From: Acidovorax sp. HDW3
Lineage (GTDB): Bacteria > Pseudomonadota > Gammaproteobacteria > Burkholderiales > Burkholderiaceae_C
Direction: 5' to 3'
Assembly: GCF_011303755.1 (NCBI RefSeq)
Contig: NZ_CP049885.1
Coordinates: forward strand, 2,276,001 to 2,340,000
DNA length: 64,000 nucleotides
A model generated the notes under the pieces. It ran no database searches. It saw only the letters and a program-made list of their open reading frames with translations, and had not been told where the DNA came from. Each line of letters starts with the position of its first letter. Position 1 is the stretch's first letter. Shown one piece after another: positions 7,528-20,075 of the stretch. The position numbers and the translations under genes are program-made.

Positions 7528-8582
7528 CTTCCATGCACCACTCTCCTGCCGACGCGGCCCCCGCAGCTATCCCCAGCGCACCCGCGCAAGCCTTCACTTT
7601 CGACATGGGCGAGCCCGAGCCCGTTTTGGGCGGGCGCAGTGCTTTGCTTGAATATGCCGAATGCCTGCAAAACGGCGACTGGTACGAGCCGCCCGTGAGC
7701 CTGGCTGCCCTGGCGCGCCTTTTGCGCGTGGGCGCGCACCACGAGTCGGCGCTGCGCTTCAAGGTCAACGTGCTGGCCAGCACGTTCGAGCCCTCGCGCT
7801 GGCTCAGCAGCGCAGCCTTTCGCGCCTTTGCACTCGATTTTTTGGTGCTGGGCAATGCCTACCTGGAGCGGCGCAGCAACCGCCTGGGCGGCCTGCTCGA
7901 ACTGCGCCACGCGCTGGGTAAGTACGTGCGCCGGGGCGTGCAGGACGGGCGTTTTTTCTTCGTGACGGATCTGCAAAGCCCCCACGAATTTGCCCCCGGC
8001 ACCGTGCTGCAGCTGCGCGAGCAAGACATCCACCAGGAAATTTACGGCCTGCCGCCCTACCTTGGCGCGCTGCAATCGGCCATGCTGGGCGAATCGGCCA
8101 CGCTGTTTCGCCGGCGCTACTACAACAACGGATCACACGCCGGCTTCATCCTTTACGTGACCGACGCGGCCCAGGCCCAGGGCGACATCGACAAGATGCG
8201 CGAGCAGCTGACCAAGGCCAAAGGCTCTGGCAACTTTCGCAATCTTTTTTATTACGCGCCCAACGGAAAAAAGGACGGCATTCAGCTCATTCCGATCAGC
8301 GAGGTGGCTGCCAAGGACGACTTCATGAACATCAAGAACGTCAGCCGTGACGACGTGCTGGCCGCGCACCGCGTACCGCCCCAGCTCATGGGGATGCTGC
8401 CCAACAACGTCGGCGGTTTTGGTGACGTGGAAAAAGCTGCCCTGGTTTTTGCACGCAACGAGATCGCCCCGCTGCAGGCCGCCATGGCCAACGCCATCAA
8501 CACCTGGGCCGGCGCTCCGGCCTGTGCGTTCAAGCCCTACCGGCTACAAGACGATCCTGCTGCTGGCCCCCTTCTTTCTTGA
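7524..8582 (+). CDS. Q: Phage portal protein (P2 gpQ-like)
   Basis: This 352-residue protein contains YEPPVSLAALARLLRVGAHH, FLVLGNAYLERR, YGLPPYLGALQSAMLGESAT and VPPQLMGMLPNNVGGFGDVE, all standard for the PBSX/P2 portal family. It forms the dodecameric portal vertex through which DNA is packaged. It overlaps P by 4 bp. In P2, cos and the early region lie beyond Q; here a small membrane-protein gene follows instead. Confidence 0.93.
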   Translation: MTSMHHSPADAAPAAIPSAPAQAFTFDMGEPEPVLGGRSALLEYAECLQNGDWYEPPVSLAALARLLRVGAHHESALRFKVNVLASTFEPSRWLSSAAFRAFALDFLVLGNAYLERRSNRLGGLLELRHALGKYVRRGVQDGRFFFVTDLQSPHEFAPGTVLQLREQDIHQEIYGLPPYLGALQSAMLGESATLFRRRYYNNGSHAGFILYVTDAAQAQGDIDKMREQLTKAKGSGNFRNLFYYAPNGKKDGIQLIPISEVAAKDDFMNIKNVSRDDVLAAHRVPPQLMGMLPNNVGGFGDVEKAALVFARNEIAPLQAAMANAINTWAGAPACAFKPYRLQDDPAAGPLLS

Positions 8583-8607
8583 CAAATAGAACCAAAGGGG
8601 CTACATT
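8579..8607 (+). promoter_or_regulatory. Sigma70-type promoter at the end of the portal gene
   Basis: TTGACA (8579-8584, perfect -35) and TACATT (8602-8607) are separated by exactly 17 bp. The -35 overlaps the last codons of Q, so the promoter serves the 68-residue gene that starts at 8662. It is one of the closest matches to a consensus promoter seen in the window. Confidence 0.65.
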
Positions 8608-8661
8608 AACCCCAGTGGTAGCGCATCCCGCGCAGCCCGACACCCCGCAAGGACGAACACA

Positions 8662-8868
8662 ATGCACGCTATGGACACCGCCAAGATCGAAGCCGAGGTC
8701 GGCAAGCTGATCGCAGAAGCTGGCAAGCTTCTGGCCGAAACCAGCAAGCTCAACGCTGAAACCTCCAAACTCAACCGTGAACGCTACTGGTACCCGGTAG
8801 CGGTCGGAGCCACCGCCGCCGCCGCGTTGATAGGTGCCACGGCGGCAATTCTCAAAACCTTCCTCTGA
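8662..8868 (+). CDS. Small coiled-coil membrane protein, prophage accessory gene
   Basis: This 68-residue protein has a repeated heptad-like N-terminal half (KLIAEAGKLLAETSKLNAET, then KLN), predicted to form a coiled coil, followed by RERYWYPVAVG and a single C-terminal transmembrane segment (about residues 46-64). AAGGA at 8649-8653 lies 8 bp before the ATG. The gene has a consensus-like promoter (8579-8607) and is followed at once by a terminator (8874-8894), so it is an independent unit that could be expressed from the lysogen. Similar small proteins occur near the portal gene of other betaproteobacterial P2-like prophages; I do not know their function. Confidence 0.7.
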   Translation: MHAMDTAKIEAEVGKLIAEAGKLLAETSKLNAETSKLNRERYWYPVAVGATAAAALIGATAAILKTFL

Positions 8869-8873
8869 ATCAC

Positions 8874-8894
8874 GGCCCCCAGCGGGCCTTTTTT
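8874..8894 (+). terminator. Rho-independent terminator after the small membrane protein gene
   Basis: GGCCC (8874-8878) pairs with GGGCC (8884-8888) and is followed by six T residues. It separates the small membrane protein gene from the next one, only 4 bp before its ATG. Confidence 0.75.
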
Positions 8895-8897
8895 ACG

Positions 8898-9179
8898 ATG
8901 ATCGAATACACACCACCGACAGCGCAGCAGCTGCAACGCCTCAAGGAACAGCTGGGCTACACCGGCGAGCAAATGGCCGCGCTGGCCAGCGTCGCCGGTG
9001 GCGCGCAGTGGCGCAAGTACACCGGCGGCGAGCAGCCGCGTCAGCTCAACCTGCACATGCTCTTCTTCATCGCTGCACGCCTGAGCCTCGATGCCCCCAC
9101 GCTGGAGCGCATCGCAGGCAAGATGCACGACATAGGCGCCCACCTCGACGCGCAGGCCCTGGTCACCCCGCCCGCATAA
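8898..9179 (+). CDS. Small phage protein, possible XRE-like DNA-binding protein
   Basis: This 93-residue protein (PTAQQLQRLKEQLGYTGEQM, ALASVAGGAQWRKYTGGEQP, RQLNLHMLFFIAARL) resembles short Cro/XRE-like helix-turn-helix proteins found in Burkholderiales P2-type prophages. The Q-M-A-A-L-A-S-V-A-G segment would be the turn region. No obvious own promoter is visible; it starts 4 bp after a terminator and so may depend on read-through or a promoter overlapping that terminator. It is followed by a second terminator. Function is inferred from the HTH-like pattern only. Confidence 0.6.
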   Translation: MIEYTPPTAQQLQRLKEQLGYTGEQMAALASVAGGAQWRKYTGGEQPRQLNLHMLFFIAARLSLDAPTLERIAGKMHDIGAHLDAQALVTPPA

Positions 9180-9204
9180 CCTGCCCCGCCACATCCCACC
9201 CCTG

Positions 9205-9229
9205 AGCCCGCCACGTGCGGGCTTTTTTT
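9205..9229 (+). terminator. Rho-independent terminator at the right end of the prophage genes
   Basis: AGCCCGC (9205-9211) pairs with GCGGGCT (9216-9222) and is followed by seven T residues. It ends the last recognisable prophage transcript. The 227 bp between it and the insertion sequence hold no recognisable gene and are C-rich on the plus strand. Confidence 0.85.
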
Positions 9230-9460
9230 CACCCTCGCGCACCCCTTGCCGTGACCGCAAACGCCCCACAGTGCCCCTCCTGACGCGCCCCAGCCCCCCC
9301 GCCAGCCGTCCCTACACCCCGCACCCCCACCCAACCCCCCGGCGCGCGGTTGAGACCCCGCCACACCTGCCCGCTTGATGTGTCGTTTTTGTCGGCAGTG
9401 CCGCCCCCGCCCAGCGCAAAGCCTGGCGCGGGCTTGCGCGCGATTTTTGGCTCTTTTTAA

Positions 9461-10739
9461 GGGAACCTCTAAAAACCGCCAGTTTTCACCCCGAGCCAAT
9501 CGCAGCGAGGCCACCCTCTCGAATTTGCCCATTTCTTAGGCAATTCAAGCCATTTTGAGCCATTTCCCGCCCCATTTTTCACCCATTGGCCCCTTGCAGA
9601 CGCACCTGGCTCTTTGATGGCTTGACCTTGAAGAACACATCCACTCCATCTTCCAGGAACCGCGCCAGGCGCTTGAGGTTGTAGCAGGTGGCCATCATGG
9701 TCATGGCCACCGTGGCGCGGGCCTGTCCGATGGTGCGGATGATCTTGCCGCCCATGTGGCGCATCTGGGCAAAGGGGTGTTCTACCCGCGCACGGGTCTT
9801 GGCGATGCGCTTGTTACGGCCCTTCTGGCAGTCACTCAGGGGTTGGTTGGGCTTGGCCTTGCGCTGGATGTGTTCGCGATAGCCCAGCACTTTGAGCATT
9901 TCACTGCGCCGAGCGCCGGGGTAACCCCGGTCGGCATAGACGTCAAGGCTGGTGTTGCCCTCATCGATCACTTCGTCAAAGTGCCTGCTGTCGTGCTCGC
10001 TGGCGGTGCCGATGGTCATCTTGCGGATGAACTTGTGTTTGACATCCACGCAGATGCTCAGCTTGTAGCCGTGGTAGCTCTTGCCGTGTTTCTTGGTATG
10101 GGTCGCATCCAGGTCTTTCTGTCTGCGCTTGGCTGCGCTCCAGTCTTCGGGGATGTCGCCTTGGTCGAGCTGCTCTTTGTCCTTCTTGGTCAAGTGCTGG
10201 ATGGGGGCGCTCACCAAGGTGGCATCGATGATCTGCCCGCAGCGCGCCAGATAGCCGTGGCGCAGCAGTTGGTTGTCCATGGCTTGGAACAGCGCCGTCA
10301 CGCCATCAACGCCCAGGCGCTGTTGGTAGTGCCAGATGGTGTTACGGTCAGGAATGGTGGCGCTGTCCTGCAGCAGGCAAAAACGCCGGTAGCTCATGCG
10401 GTCGAGAAGCTGGTACTCGGTCTGCTCGTCGCTGAGCTTGTACAGATGCTTCAAGACTAGGATGCGTACCATCACCTCGGTGGGATACGGTGGACGCCCG
10501 CCCCGGCTGGCGTCACCGCGAGGCAGCAGGGTGTCGATGGTCTGTGTGAGCTGGGCAAAGTCAATGTGCCGGGCGATGAGCTGCAGCGGGTCGCCCAGCG
10601 ATTCGATTTTGCGCTTGTGGGCTGCGTCGGCAAACAGGTCGGGCTTGAGGGCGCTGCGGGCGGGAGGTGGGCTCATGTGGGGATTTTCTGGTTTTTTGTG
10701 CAGGCGCTCAGGGAACGACGGGGGTTTTTAGAGGTTCCC
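9461..10739. mobile_element. Complete IS5-family insertion sequence (1279 bp)
   Basis: The terminal inverted repeats start GGGAACCTCTAAAAACC and match at 19 of 20 positions (9461-9480 and 10720-10739). The element is flanked on both sides by TTAA (9457-9460 and 10740-10743), a 4-bp target duplication of the kind IS5 elements make. It carries one intact transposase gene on the minus strand. It lies between the last prophage gene and tRNA-Ser. Intact repeats, target duplication and gene suggest a fairly recent insertion. Confidence 0.95.
9579..10676 (-). CDS. IS5-family DDE transposase
   Basis: This 365-residue protein has an N-terminal DUF772-type region (GGRPPYPTEVMVRILVLKHL, LSDEQTEYQLLDRMSYRRF) and a DDE_Tnp_1-type catalytic core: IIDATLVSAP supplies the first Asp, VYADRGYPG the second, and ARVEHPFAQMRHMGGK the Glu in its typical context. 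It mobilises the surrounding element. The frame is intact and the three acidic residues are in place, so it is probably active. Confidence 0.93.
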   Translation of the reverse strand: MSPPPARSALKPDLFADAAHKRKIESLGDPLQLIARHIDFAQLTQTIDTLLPRGDASRGGRPPYPTEVMVRILVLKHLYKLSDEQTEYQLLDRMSYRRFCLLQDSATIPDRNTIWHYQQRLGVDGVTALFQAMDNQLLRHGYLARCGQIIDATLVSAPIQHLTKKDKEQLDQGDIPEDWSAAKRRQKDLDATHTKKHGKSYHGYKLSICVDVKHKFIRKMTIGTASEHDSRHFDEVIDEGNTSLDVYADRGYPGARRSEMLKVLGYREHIQRKAKPNQPLSDCQKGRNKRIAKTRARVEHPFAQMRHMGGKIIRTIGQARATVAMTMMATCYNLKRLARFLEDGVDVFFKVKPSKSQVRLQGANG

Positions 10740-11005
10740 TTAAGTGTCGTGATTTGTCGGGTTTTTTCGTCCTGATTTTCACGAAGATGCACCCTGCAAA
10801 CATGCCCTGGAAGGCGCTTAATCGGGCCGCCAATGTGTTTAATTCCCATGGCCTACGGTATGGCCTACATGAAGCCTAAAAACGCCCGTAAGCCGCGCCA
10901 TTGCTAGCGCTTCGTCTCTCACAGTCTCCGCCAAAATATTCCTATAACTTGTTGATTTTCAATGGTATTAATGGCATCTCAGCCACCGATCAGCAAATCA
11001 ATATC

Positions 11006-11038
11006 AAAAACCGTGGTGCATCCAACACCACGGTTTTT
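11006..11038. terminator. Bidirectional hairpin terminator
   Basis: A perfect 13-bp inverted repeat, AAAAACCGTGGTG / CACCACGGTTTTT, with a 7-base loop. It gives a GC-rich stem with a T-run on either strand. Confidence 0.75.
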
Positions 11039-11155
11039 GTCTTTTCAGGCTTTCATCTGTGCTACGCGGGTGTGCAAGTAGCGACTGAAATCCAAGCGAT
11101 CGATGTACAAACCGAGCCTGTGAATTGCTACCAGTTTTGCTAGCACGCTCAAAGC

Positions 11156-11192
11156 AAAAAGCCTTGTAAGCTGTTCACTTACAAGGCTTTTT
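11156..11192. terminator. Bidirectional hairpin terminator just downstream of tRNA-Ser
   Basis: A perfect 15-bp inverted repeat (AAAAAGCCTTGTAAG / CTTACAAGGCTTTTT) with a 7-base loop starts 6 bp past the 3' end of the minus-strand tRNA-Ser. It is the likely terminator of that transcript. Confidence 0.85.
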
Positions 11193-11198
11193 CCATTT

Positions 11199-11288
<90 letters not shown>

Positions 11289-11448
11289 TGCATTCGTGTC
11301 GAAGCCTGCGATTCTAGCAGACATTTCACTCTTCTTTATAGCGCCGGCATGGCAGGCAGCACAAGCCCGACTTGCTCGGGTTTTGGGTCCGTTTTATGCT
11401 GCTGCGCCTGTACCTTTTACGTACCCCAGCCATTCACAGGATGGTCTT

Positions 11449-13170
11449 ATGCACGAATGCCGCATGTCGGAATCGACCGATACCTCCTCCCTCCCGGCAG
11501 TCAGCGCCCTTCTTGGTACGGCCGCAGCGCTCAGTGCCTGCGGCGGGGGTGGTGGGGGCGCAAGCAACCCGCCGCCGGCCCAGCCGCCGACCGCGCCACC
11601 GGCAAATCCCCCCACCAACACGCCCCGCACACAACCGAGCTCGGTTCGGGATGCGGCCCGTTTTTTAACCCAGGCCAGCCTGGGCTACAGCCGCACCGAT
11701 CTTGACGCGCTGGTGCGCGGCAACTCCTACACCGACTGGCTGCAAGCGCAATTTGCCATGCCGCGCAGCAGCGCCCACTTCGACTGGCTGCTGGCCAAAG
11801 GCTATGGAGCGGAAACCTACCGCAACAATGCCAAGGGGCTGGACAACACCATCTGGCGCAAGCTCATCGCCAGCCCCGATCTGCTGCGCCAGCGCGTGGT
11901 GCTGGCCCTGTCGCAGTTGTGCGTGGTGTCGGTGCTGGGCATCAATGCCCCCTGGCGTCAGTTCATCGTTGCCAATTACCTCGACATTCTGGAGGCCAAC
12001 GCTTTTGGCAACTACCGCCAATTGCTCGGCCAGATCAGCCTGAGTCCGGCGATGGGCTTTTACCTTACCTACCGGGGCAACACCAAAGCCAACCCCCAAA
12101 CCGGCAGCGAACCGGACGAAAACTATGCGCGCGAGCTGATGCAGCTGTTCACCATCGGGCTGGTGCAGCTGCAACCCGATGGCAGCGTGCAAACCGCCAA
12201 CGGCCAGCCTGTGGAAACCTACAAGCAGGCCGACGTCAGCGGCCTGGCCCGGGTGTTCACCGGCTGGGATGTGGACACCAGCGGCTTTGCCAATCCCTAT
12301 CCACCCGATGTCGCGCGCCGCCCCATGGTGCAAGTCGCCAGCCGCTACGAAAGCGGTGCCAAGAATTTTTTAGGCTCCGCCATCGCAGCCGGAACGGGGG
12401 CCATGGAGGCACTCAACAGTGCGCTCGACACCCTGTTCCAACACCCCAACCTGCCGGTGTTTGTGGGCCGGCAAATGATCCAGCGCCTGGTCACGAGCAA
12501 CCCCAGCCCCGCTTACGTGGCACGCGTAGCCGCCGCCTTTGCCAACAATGGCCAGGGGGTACGCGGTGACATGCAGACCCTGCTGCGCGCCATCTTGCTC
12601 GACCCCGAGGCCCGCGACCCCCAGGTGGCCGCAGGCCCGAGCTTTGGCAAGCTGCGCGAACCGGTGGTGCGGCTGCTCAACTGGGCGCGCGCCTACCAGC
12701 TCACATCGGTGAGCGACAGCTGGGCCTTGGGCGATCTGTCCGACCCCGGCACGCGCCTGGGGCAAAGCCCGCTGCATTCGCCTTCGGTGTTCAACTTCTT
12801 TCGCCCCGGCTACGTGCCACCCAACACGGCATTGGCGGCGCAGGGGCTGGTGGGGCCGGAGTTTCAAATCACTACCGAGGTGTCGGTTGCCGGCTATGTC
12901 AATTTCATGCAGCAGGTGATTGCCAGCTCTCTAAGTGGCGATTGGCGGGCCGACTATGGCAGCCTGCTGGCCCTGGCGGGCGACAGCGCCGCCTTGCTGA
13001 CCGAATTGAATACGGTGCTGGCGGCGGGCAGCCTGTCTGCACCAACCCTGGTGCAAATCCAAACCGCCGTCGATAGCCTGCCCCTGAACGCCACCGACGG
13101 TGCGCGCAACCGCGTTTACATGGCGCTGCTGCTGGTGATGGCTGCGCCCGAATACCTCGTGCAAAAGTGA
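11449..13170 (+). CDS. DUF1800 family protein, putative lipoprotein
   Basis: This 573-residue protein has a possible lipoprotein signal ending in the lipobox LSAC, then a Gly/Pro-rich linker (GGGGGGASNPPPAQPPTAPP). The DUF1800 domain follows, with AARFLTQASLGYSRTDLDAL, ENYARELMQLFTIGL and LGQSPLHSPSVFNFFRPGYV. Biochemical function is unknown. The ATG at 11449 is preferred over the upstream frame opening because AGGA precedes it; 11464 is also possible. It is followed by a DUF1501 gene, its near-constant partner in many bacteria, which suggests the two secreted proteins work together. Confidence 0.85.
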   Translation: MHECRMSESTDTSSLPAVSALLGTAAALSACGGGGGGASNPPPAQPPTAPPANPPTNTPRTQPSSVRDAARFLTQASLGYSRTDLDALVRGNSYTDWLQAQFAMPRSSAHFDWLLAKGYGAETYRNNAKGLDNTIWRKLIASPDLLRQRVVLALSQLCVVSVLGINAPWRQFIVANYLDILEANAFGNYRQLLGQISLSPAMGFYLTYRGNTKANPQTGSEPDENYARELMQLFTIGLVQLQPDGSVQTANGQPVETYKQADVSGLARVFTGWDVDTSGFANPYPPDVARRPMVQVASRYESGAKNFLGSAIAAGTGAMEALNSALDTLFQHPNLPVFVGRQMIQRLVTSNPSPAYVARVAAAFANNGQGVRGDMQTLLRAILLDPEARDPQVAAGPSFGKLREPVVRLLNWARAYQLTSVSDSWALGDLSDPGTRLGQSPLHSPSVFNFFRPGYVPPNTALAAQGLVGPEFQITTEVSVAGYVNFMQQVIASSLSGDWRADYGSLLALAGDSAALLTELNTVLAAGSLSAPTLVQIQTAVDSLPLNATDGARNRVYMALLLVMAAPEYLVQK

Positions 13171-13178
13171 GGCCCACC

Positions 13179-16652
<3,474 letters not shown>

Positions 16653-16660
16653 AGAAAATG

Positions 16661-16710
16661 GCCGCCAGCGCTTACCAGACAAGCGCAAGCAGCTATCAAT
16701 TAAATAGCAA
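16661..16710 (+). repeat. Two-hairpin intergenic repeat, copy 1
   Basis: The pattern is AGCGCTT-ACCAGAC-AAGCGC followed by AAGCAGCTAT...ATAGC. It lies just after the CBS-protein stop and before the convergent ispH. It belongs to the family of ten copies described under findings. Confidence 0.75.
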
Positions 16711-16743
16711 TTGAATGGCTACCGAATAGCCACCAGCCCGCCA

Positions 16744-17691
16744 TCAGGCCGTCTCGCCCATCTTCAGCCCCTTGGGTAGGGGGAACTTGAGCGTTTCCTC
16801 GATGCCGTCCATCTTGCGCACGGCCACCGCCCCCAGCGCCTTGATGCGCGCAATCACGGCCTGCACCAGCACCTCGGGCGCGGAGGCGCCCGCCGTCAGG
16901 CCGACGCGGGCGATGTTGTCAAACCACTCGGGGCGCAGCTCCTCGGCGGAATCGACCATGTAGGCCGGCGTGCCCAGGCGCGCCGCCAGCTCGCGCAGGC
17001 GGTTGCTGTTGGAGCTGGTGGGGCTGCCGACGACGATCAGCAAATCCACCTGCGGGCTCAGCAGCTTGACTGCGTCCTGGCGGTTTTGCGTGGCGTAGCA
17101 AATGTCCTGCTGCTTGGGCTCGCGGATGCGCGGAAAGCGCGCGCGCACGACGGCGGTGATCTGCGCCGCATCGTCCACGCTGAGCGTGGTTTGCGTCACC
17201 ACCGCCAATTTTTCGGTCTGCGCCGGCTGCACGCGGGCCACGTCGGCCACGTCTTCCACCAGGTGGATGCCGCCGTCGAGCTGGCCCATGGTGCCTTCGA
17301 CCTCGGGGTGCCCCTTGTGGCCAATCATGATGAACTCGTAGCCCTCCTTGGCCAGCTTGGCGACCTCGACGTGCACCTTGGTCACCAGCGGGCAGGTGGC
17401 ATCAAAAATCGTAAAGCCGCGTTCGCGCGCCTCGCGCTGCACGGCCTGGCTCACGCCGTGGGCGGAGAACACCAGCGTTGCGCCCGCCGGCACCTCGGCC
17501 AGCTCCTCGATGAAAATCGCGCCCTTGGCCTTGAGGTCGTTGACGACGTAGGTGTTGTGCACGATCTCGTGGCGCACGTAAATGGGCGCACCAAACTTGG
17601 CCAGGGCGCGCTCGACGATCTCGATCGCCCGGTCCACCCCGGCGCAAAAGCCGCGCGGTTCGGCCAGCAGGATCTCCTGCGGCGTGTTCAT
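16744..17691 (-). CDS. ispH: 4-hydroxy-3-methylbut-2-enyl diphosphate reductase
   Basis: This 315-residue protein catalyses the last step of the MEP isoprenoid pathway (HMBPP to IPP/DMAPP) with a [4Fe-4S] cluster. The three cluster Cys are in [25 protein letters not shown] and [21 protein letters not shown] and the catalytic-site [10 protein letters not shown] are present. The ATG at 17691 overlaps the fkpB stop by one base (TGATG), and the pairing fkpB-ispH is also found in enterobacteria. A GTG at 17694 is the alternative start. Confidence 0.96.
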   Translation of the reverse strand: MNTPQEILLAEPRGFCAGVDRAIEIVERALAKFGAPIYVRHEIVHNTYVVNDLKAKGAIFIEELAEVPAGATLVFSAHGVSQAVQREARERGFTIFDATCPLVTKVHVEVAKLAKEGYEFIMIGHKGHPEVEGTMGQLDGGIHLVEDVADVARVQPAQTEKLAVVTQTTLSVDDAAQITAVVRARFPRIREPKQQDICYATQNRQDAVKLLSPQVDLLIVVGSPTSSNSNRLRELAARLGTPAYMVDSAEELRPEWFDNIARVGLTAGASAPEVLVQAVIARIKALGAVAVRKMDGIEETLKFPLPKGLKMGETA

Positions 17692-18152
17692 CACAGCACC
17701 CCGATGAGCTGCACCTCGAAGGTCACCGGCTGGCCCGCCAGCGGGTGGTTGAAGTCAAACAGCACCGCGCCATCGTCCCGCACCTGCAGCACGGCGCCGG
17801 CGTAGCTGCCGGCGCCGTTGGGGGCCGGGAACTCGACCACGTCGCCCACCAGGTACTCCTCGTCGGGGTCGCCAAACTCATTGAGCAGCTTGCGCGCCAC
17901 CCACTGCTGCATGTCCGGGTTGCGCTCGCCAAACGCCTCGCCGGCGAGCAGGGTGAAGCTCGCGCGCTCGCCCTCGCTCATGCCCAGGAGGCGCTGCTCC
18001 ATCGCCGGCGAGAGCTCGCCCGTGCCCAGCGACAGCGTCGCCGGCTTGTCGTCAAAAGTGTTGATGACATCGCCCTGCGGGCCCGACAGGCGGTAGTGCA
18101 GGGTGAGGAAAGAGCCGTTTTGCACGGTGGCGGGGGCGTTGCTGGTGGTCAT
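17691..18152 (-). CDS. fkpB: FKBP-type peptidyl-prolyl cis-trans isomerase (SlpA/FkpB)
   Basis: This 153-residue protein starts [20 protein letters not shown] and contains [20 protein letters not shown], an acid-rich insert ([13 protein letters not shown]) and [20 protein letters not shown], the standard layout of SlyD-like FkpB/SlpA proteins with an IF (chaperone) domain. It is cytosolic and assists folding. AAGGGA lies 6-8 bp before the ATG. It is co-transcribed with ispH downstream. Confidence 0.93.
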   Translation of the reverse strand: MTTSNAPATVQNGSFLTLHYRLSGPQGDVINTFDDKPATLSLGTGELSPAMEQRLLGMSEGERASFTLLAGEAFGERNPDMQQWVARKLLNEFGDPDEEYLVGDVVEFPAPNGAGSYAGAVLQVRDDGAVLFDFNHPLAGQPVTFEVQLIGVL

Positions 18153-18207
18153 GGGAGTCCCTTTAAACTGCCGCGATTCTAAAAAACCGGGGATACCCGT
18201 ACTGTCC

Positions 18208-18897
18208 ATGCCCCTCAAAGACTTGCCCAAGCAGGCCCAGCCGCGCGAAAAACTCCTCGCGCGCGGCCCCGGCGCGCTCAGCGACGCCGAGCTGCTGGCC
18301 CTGCTGCTGCGCACCGGCATCCAGGGCAAGGGCGTGCTGCAGCTGGCGCAGGAGCTGCTCGCGCCGCCCGCCAGCGGCGGCCTGGGCGGCATCGCCGGGC
18401 TGCTGCACGCGGGCGCAGCCGAGCTCGCCCGCATCAAGGGCCTGGGCCCGGCCAAGCGCGCCGAGCTGCTGGCCGTGCTCGAACTCGCGCGCCGCGCCCT
18501 GGCGCAGCAGCTGCAGGAGCGCCCCGCCCTGGACAGCCCGCAGGCCGTGCGCACCTACCTGCAGCTGCACCTGGCGCACAAGGGGCACGAGGTGTTTGGC
18601 GCCCTGTTCCTCGACAGCCAGCACCGCCTGATCGCCTTCGAGGCGCTGTTTCGCGGCACGCTGACGCAAACGAGCGTCTACCCGCGCGAAGTCGTGCTGC
18701 ACGCGCTGCAGCACCAGGCCAGCGCCCTGGTACTGGCGCACAACCACCCCAGCGGCAACGTCACCCCCAGCAGCGCCGACCAGGCACTGACGCACACCCT
18801 GCGGGCCGCGCTGGCGCTGATCGACGTGCGCGTGCTCGACCACGTCATCGTCGCCCCCGGCGCCACCCTGTCCATGGCCGAACAAGGACTGCTATGA
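18208..18897 (+). CDS. radC: RadC family protein (JAB1/MPN-like)
   Basis: This 229-residue protein has an N-terminal helix-hairpin-helix region ([20 protein letters not shown]) and a C-terminal JAB domain with the metal-binding motif HNHPSGN followed by S-x2-D (SSADQALT). Despite the old name, its role in DNA repair is unproven. It is divergent from fkpB with a 55-bp gap and overlaps the next gene by 4 bp (ATGA). Confidence 0.92.
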   Translation: MPLKDLPKQAQPREKLLARGPGALSDAELLALLLRTGIQGKGVLQLAQELLAPPASGGLGGIAGLLHAGAAELARIKGLGPAKRAELLAVLELARRALAQQLQERPALDSPQAVRTYLQLHLAHKGHEVFGALFLDSQHRLIAFEALFRGTLTQTSVYPREVVLHALQHQASALVLAHNHPSGNVTPSSADQALTHTLRAALALIDVRVLDHVIVAPGATLSMAEQGLL

Positions 18898-20075
18898 AAC
18901 CACCCCTGCTCGCCAGCGCCCTGCTCGCGCTGCTGGCGGCCTGCGCGCCGCTGCCGCGCCAGGCGCCAGCGCCCACCGCCGCAGCCCCGGCACAGCTGCG
19001 CGTGATCGGCGTGCAGACGCTCGACTTTTCCACCCGCTACGCCGACACCCTGGTCGGCGGCCTCTCGGGCATCGACTACGACCCGGTGCAGCAGCGCTAC
19101 ATCGCCATCAGCGACGACCGCGCCACGCACGACCCGGCCCGCGCCTACACCCTGGCGCTGCACTACAGCGCCAGCGCCCTGGAGCCCCCGCGCTGGACCG
19201 GCGTGCGCTTTTTGCAGCACGACAGTGGCCAGCGCTTTGCACCGCAGCACCGCGCCATCGACGGCATGGACGTGCCCGACGCCGAAGCCGTGCGCTGGCT
19301 GCCCGGCAGCAGCGACTTCCTCTGGAGCAGCGAAGGCGACTTCCGGCGCGGCTTTGGCCCGCAGCTGCGGCGCAGCCGCTGGCACGATGGCAGCGTGCAG
19401 CGCCACTACCCACTGCCACAGAGCTTCACCCCCGACCCGCAAAAACGCCAAGGCCCGCGCGCCAACGGCACGCTCGAAGGCATCGCCCTCACGCCCGATG
19501 GCCGCAGCGCCTGGCTTGCCATGGAGCTGCCCTGGTGGCAAGACGGCGCCCGCGCCAGCCCGAGCGACCCCGGCGCGCCGGTGCGCCTGACCGCCATCGA
19601 CCTCGCCAGCGGCGACGCGCTGCGCCAAATCGCCTACCAACCCGACGCCGTGCCGCAGCAGCCCCTGGTGCAGTGGGGCCAGTACCTGCAAGGCGTGAGC
19701 GAAATCCTGGCCGACGGCCCGCACCACCTGCTGGTGCTCGAACGCGCCTACAGCCTGGGCCAGGGCTTTCACGCCCGCCTCTACCGCATCGACACGCGCC
19801 AGGGCAGCAACACCCTGGCGCTGCCCGCGCTGCGCCCGGGCAACCACGAGGTGGCGCCCAAGACCCTGGTGGCCGACCTGGCCGACCTCGGCCTGGGCAG
19901 CATCGACAACCTCGAAGGCATGACCTGGGGCCCGGACCTGCCCGGCGGCGGCTGCGTGCTGATCCTGGTGAGCGACAACAACTTCAACCCCGCGCAGCGC
20001 ACCCAGTTCATCGCCGCCCAGTACCTGCCGCCGGGCCAAGACCCGGCGCAGTGCCAGCGTATGCCTGCGCCATGA
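18894..20075 (+). CDS. Esterase-like activity of phytase family lipoprotein
   Basis: This 393-residue protein has a lipoprotein signal ([17 protein letters not shown], lipobox LLAAC at about residue 17). The beta-propeller-like esterase/phytase domain follows, with [58 protein letters not shown] and [16 protein letters not shown]. The family is described as secreted esterase-like; the substrate is unknown. It is translationally coupled to radC upstream and to the Smr gene downstream (both ATGA). Confidence 0.82.
   Translation: MKPPLLASALLALLAACAPLPRQAPAPTAAAPAQLRVIGVQTLDFSTRYADTLVGGLSGIDYDPVQQRYIAISDDRATHDPARAYTLALHYSASALEPPRWTGVRFLQHDSGQRFAPQHRAIDGMDVPDAEAVRWLPGSSDFLWSSEGDFRRGFGPQLRRSRWHDGSVQRHYPLPQSFTPDPQKRQGPRANGTLEGIALTPDGRSAWLAMELPWWQDGARASPSDPGAPVRLTAIDLASGDALRQIAYQPDAVPQQPLVQWGQYLQGVSEILADGPHHLLVLERAYSLGQGFHARLYRIDTRQGSNTLALPALRPGNHEVAPKTLVADLADLGLGSIDNLEGMTWGPDLPGGGCVLILVSDNNFNPAQRTQFIAAQYLPPGQDPAQCQRMPAP

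Larger units (their letters stand above)
10744..11198. other. 455-bp intergenic stretch between the IS and tRNA-Ser
   Basis: No convincing gene is visible. It holds two strong bidirectional hairpin terminators (11006-11038 and 11156-11192) and is AT-richer than its surroundings. The 13-mer TCTCCGCCAAAAT (10925-10937) recurs in inverted orientation at 11195-11207, covering the 3' end of tRNA-Ser and its flank. A short open run ending MAYMKPKNARKPRHC and stopping near 10905 has no recognisable homology. The stretch may be the scar of the prophage/chromosome junction. Confidence 0.5.

Noticed and set aside
10744-10905. A short open run after the IS ending MAYMKPKNARKPRHC
   Set aside because: It has no start signal, no ribosome-binding site, an upstream stop within about 45 codons and no recognisable family.
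10917-10937. A possible second tRNA 3' end (CTCCGCCA)
   Set aside because: No T-arm, anticodon arm or acceptor partner is present upstream; it only matches the tRNA-Ser tail.
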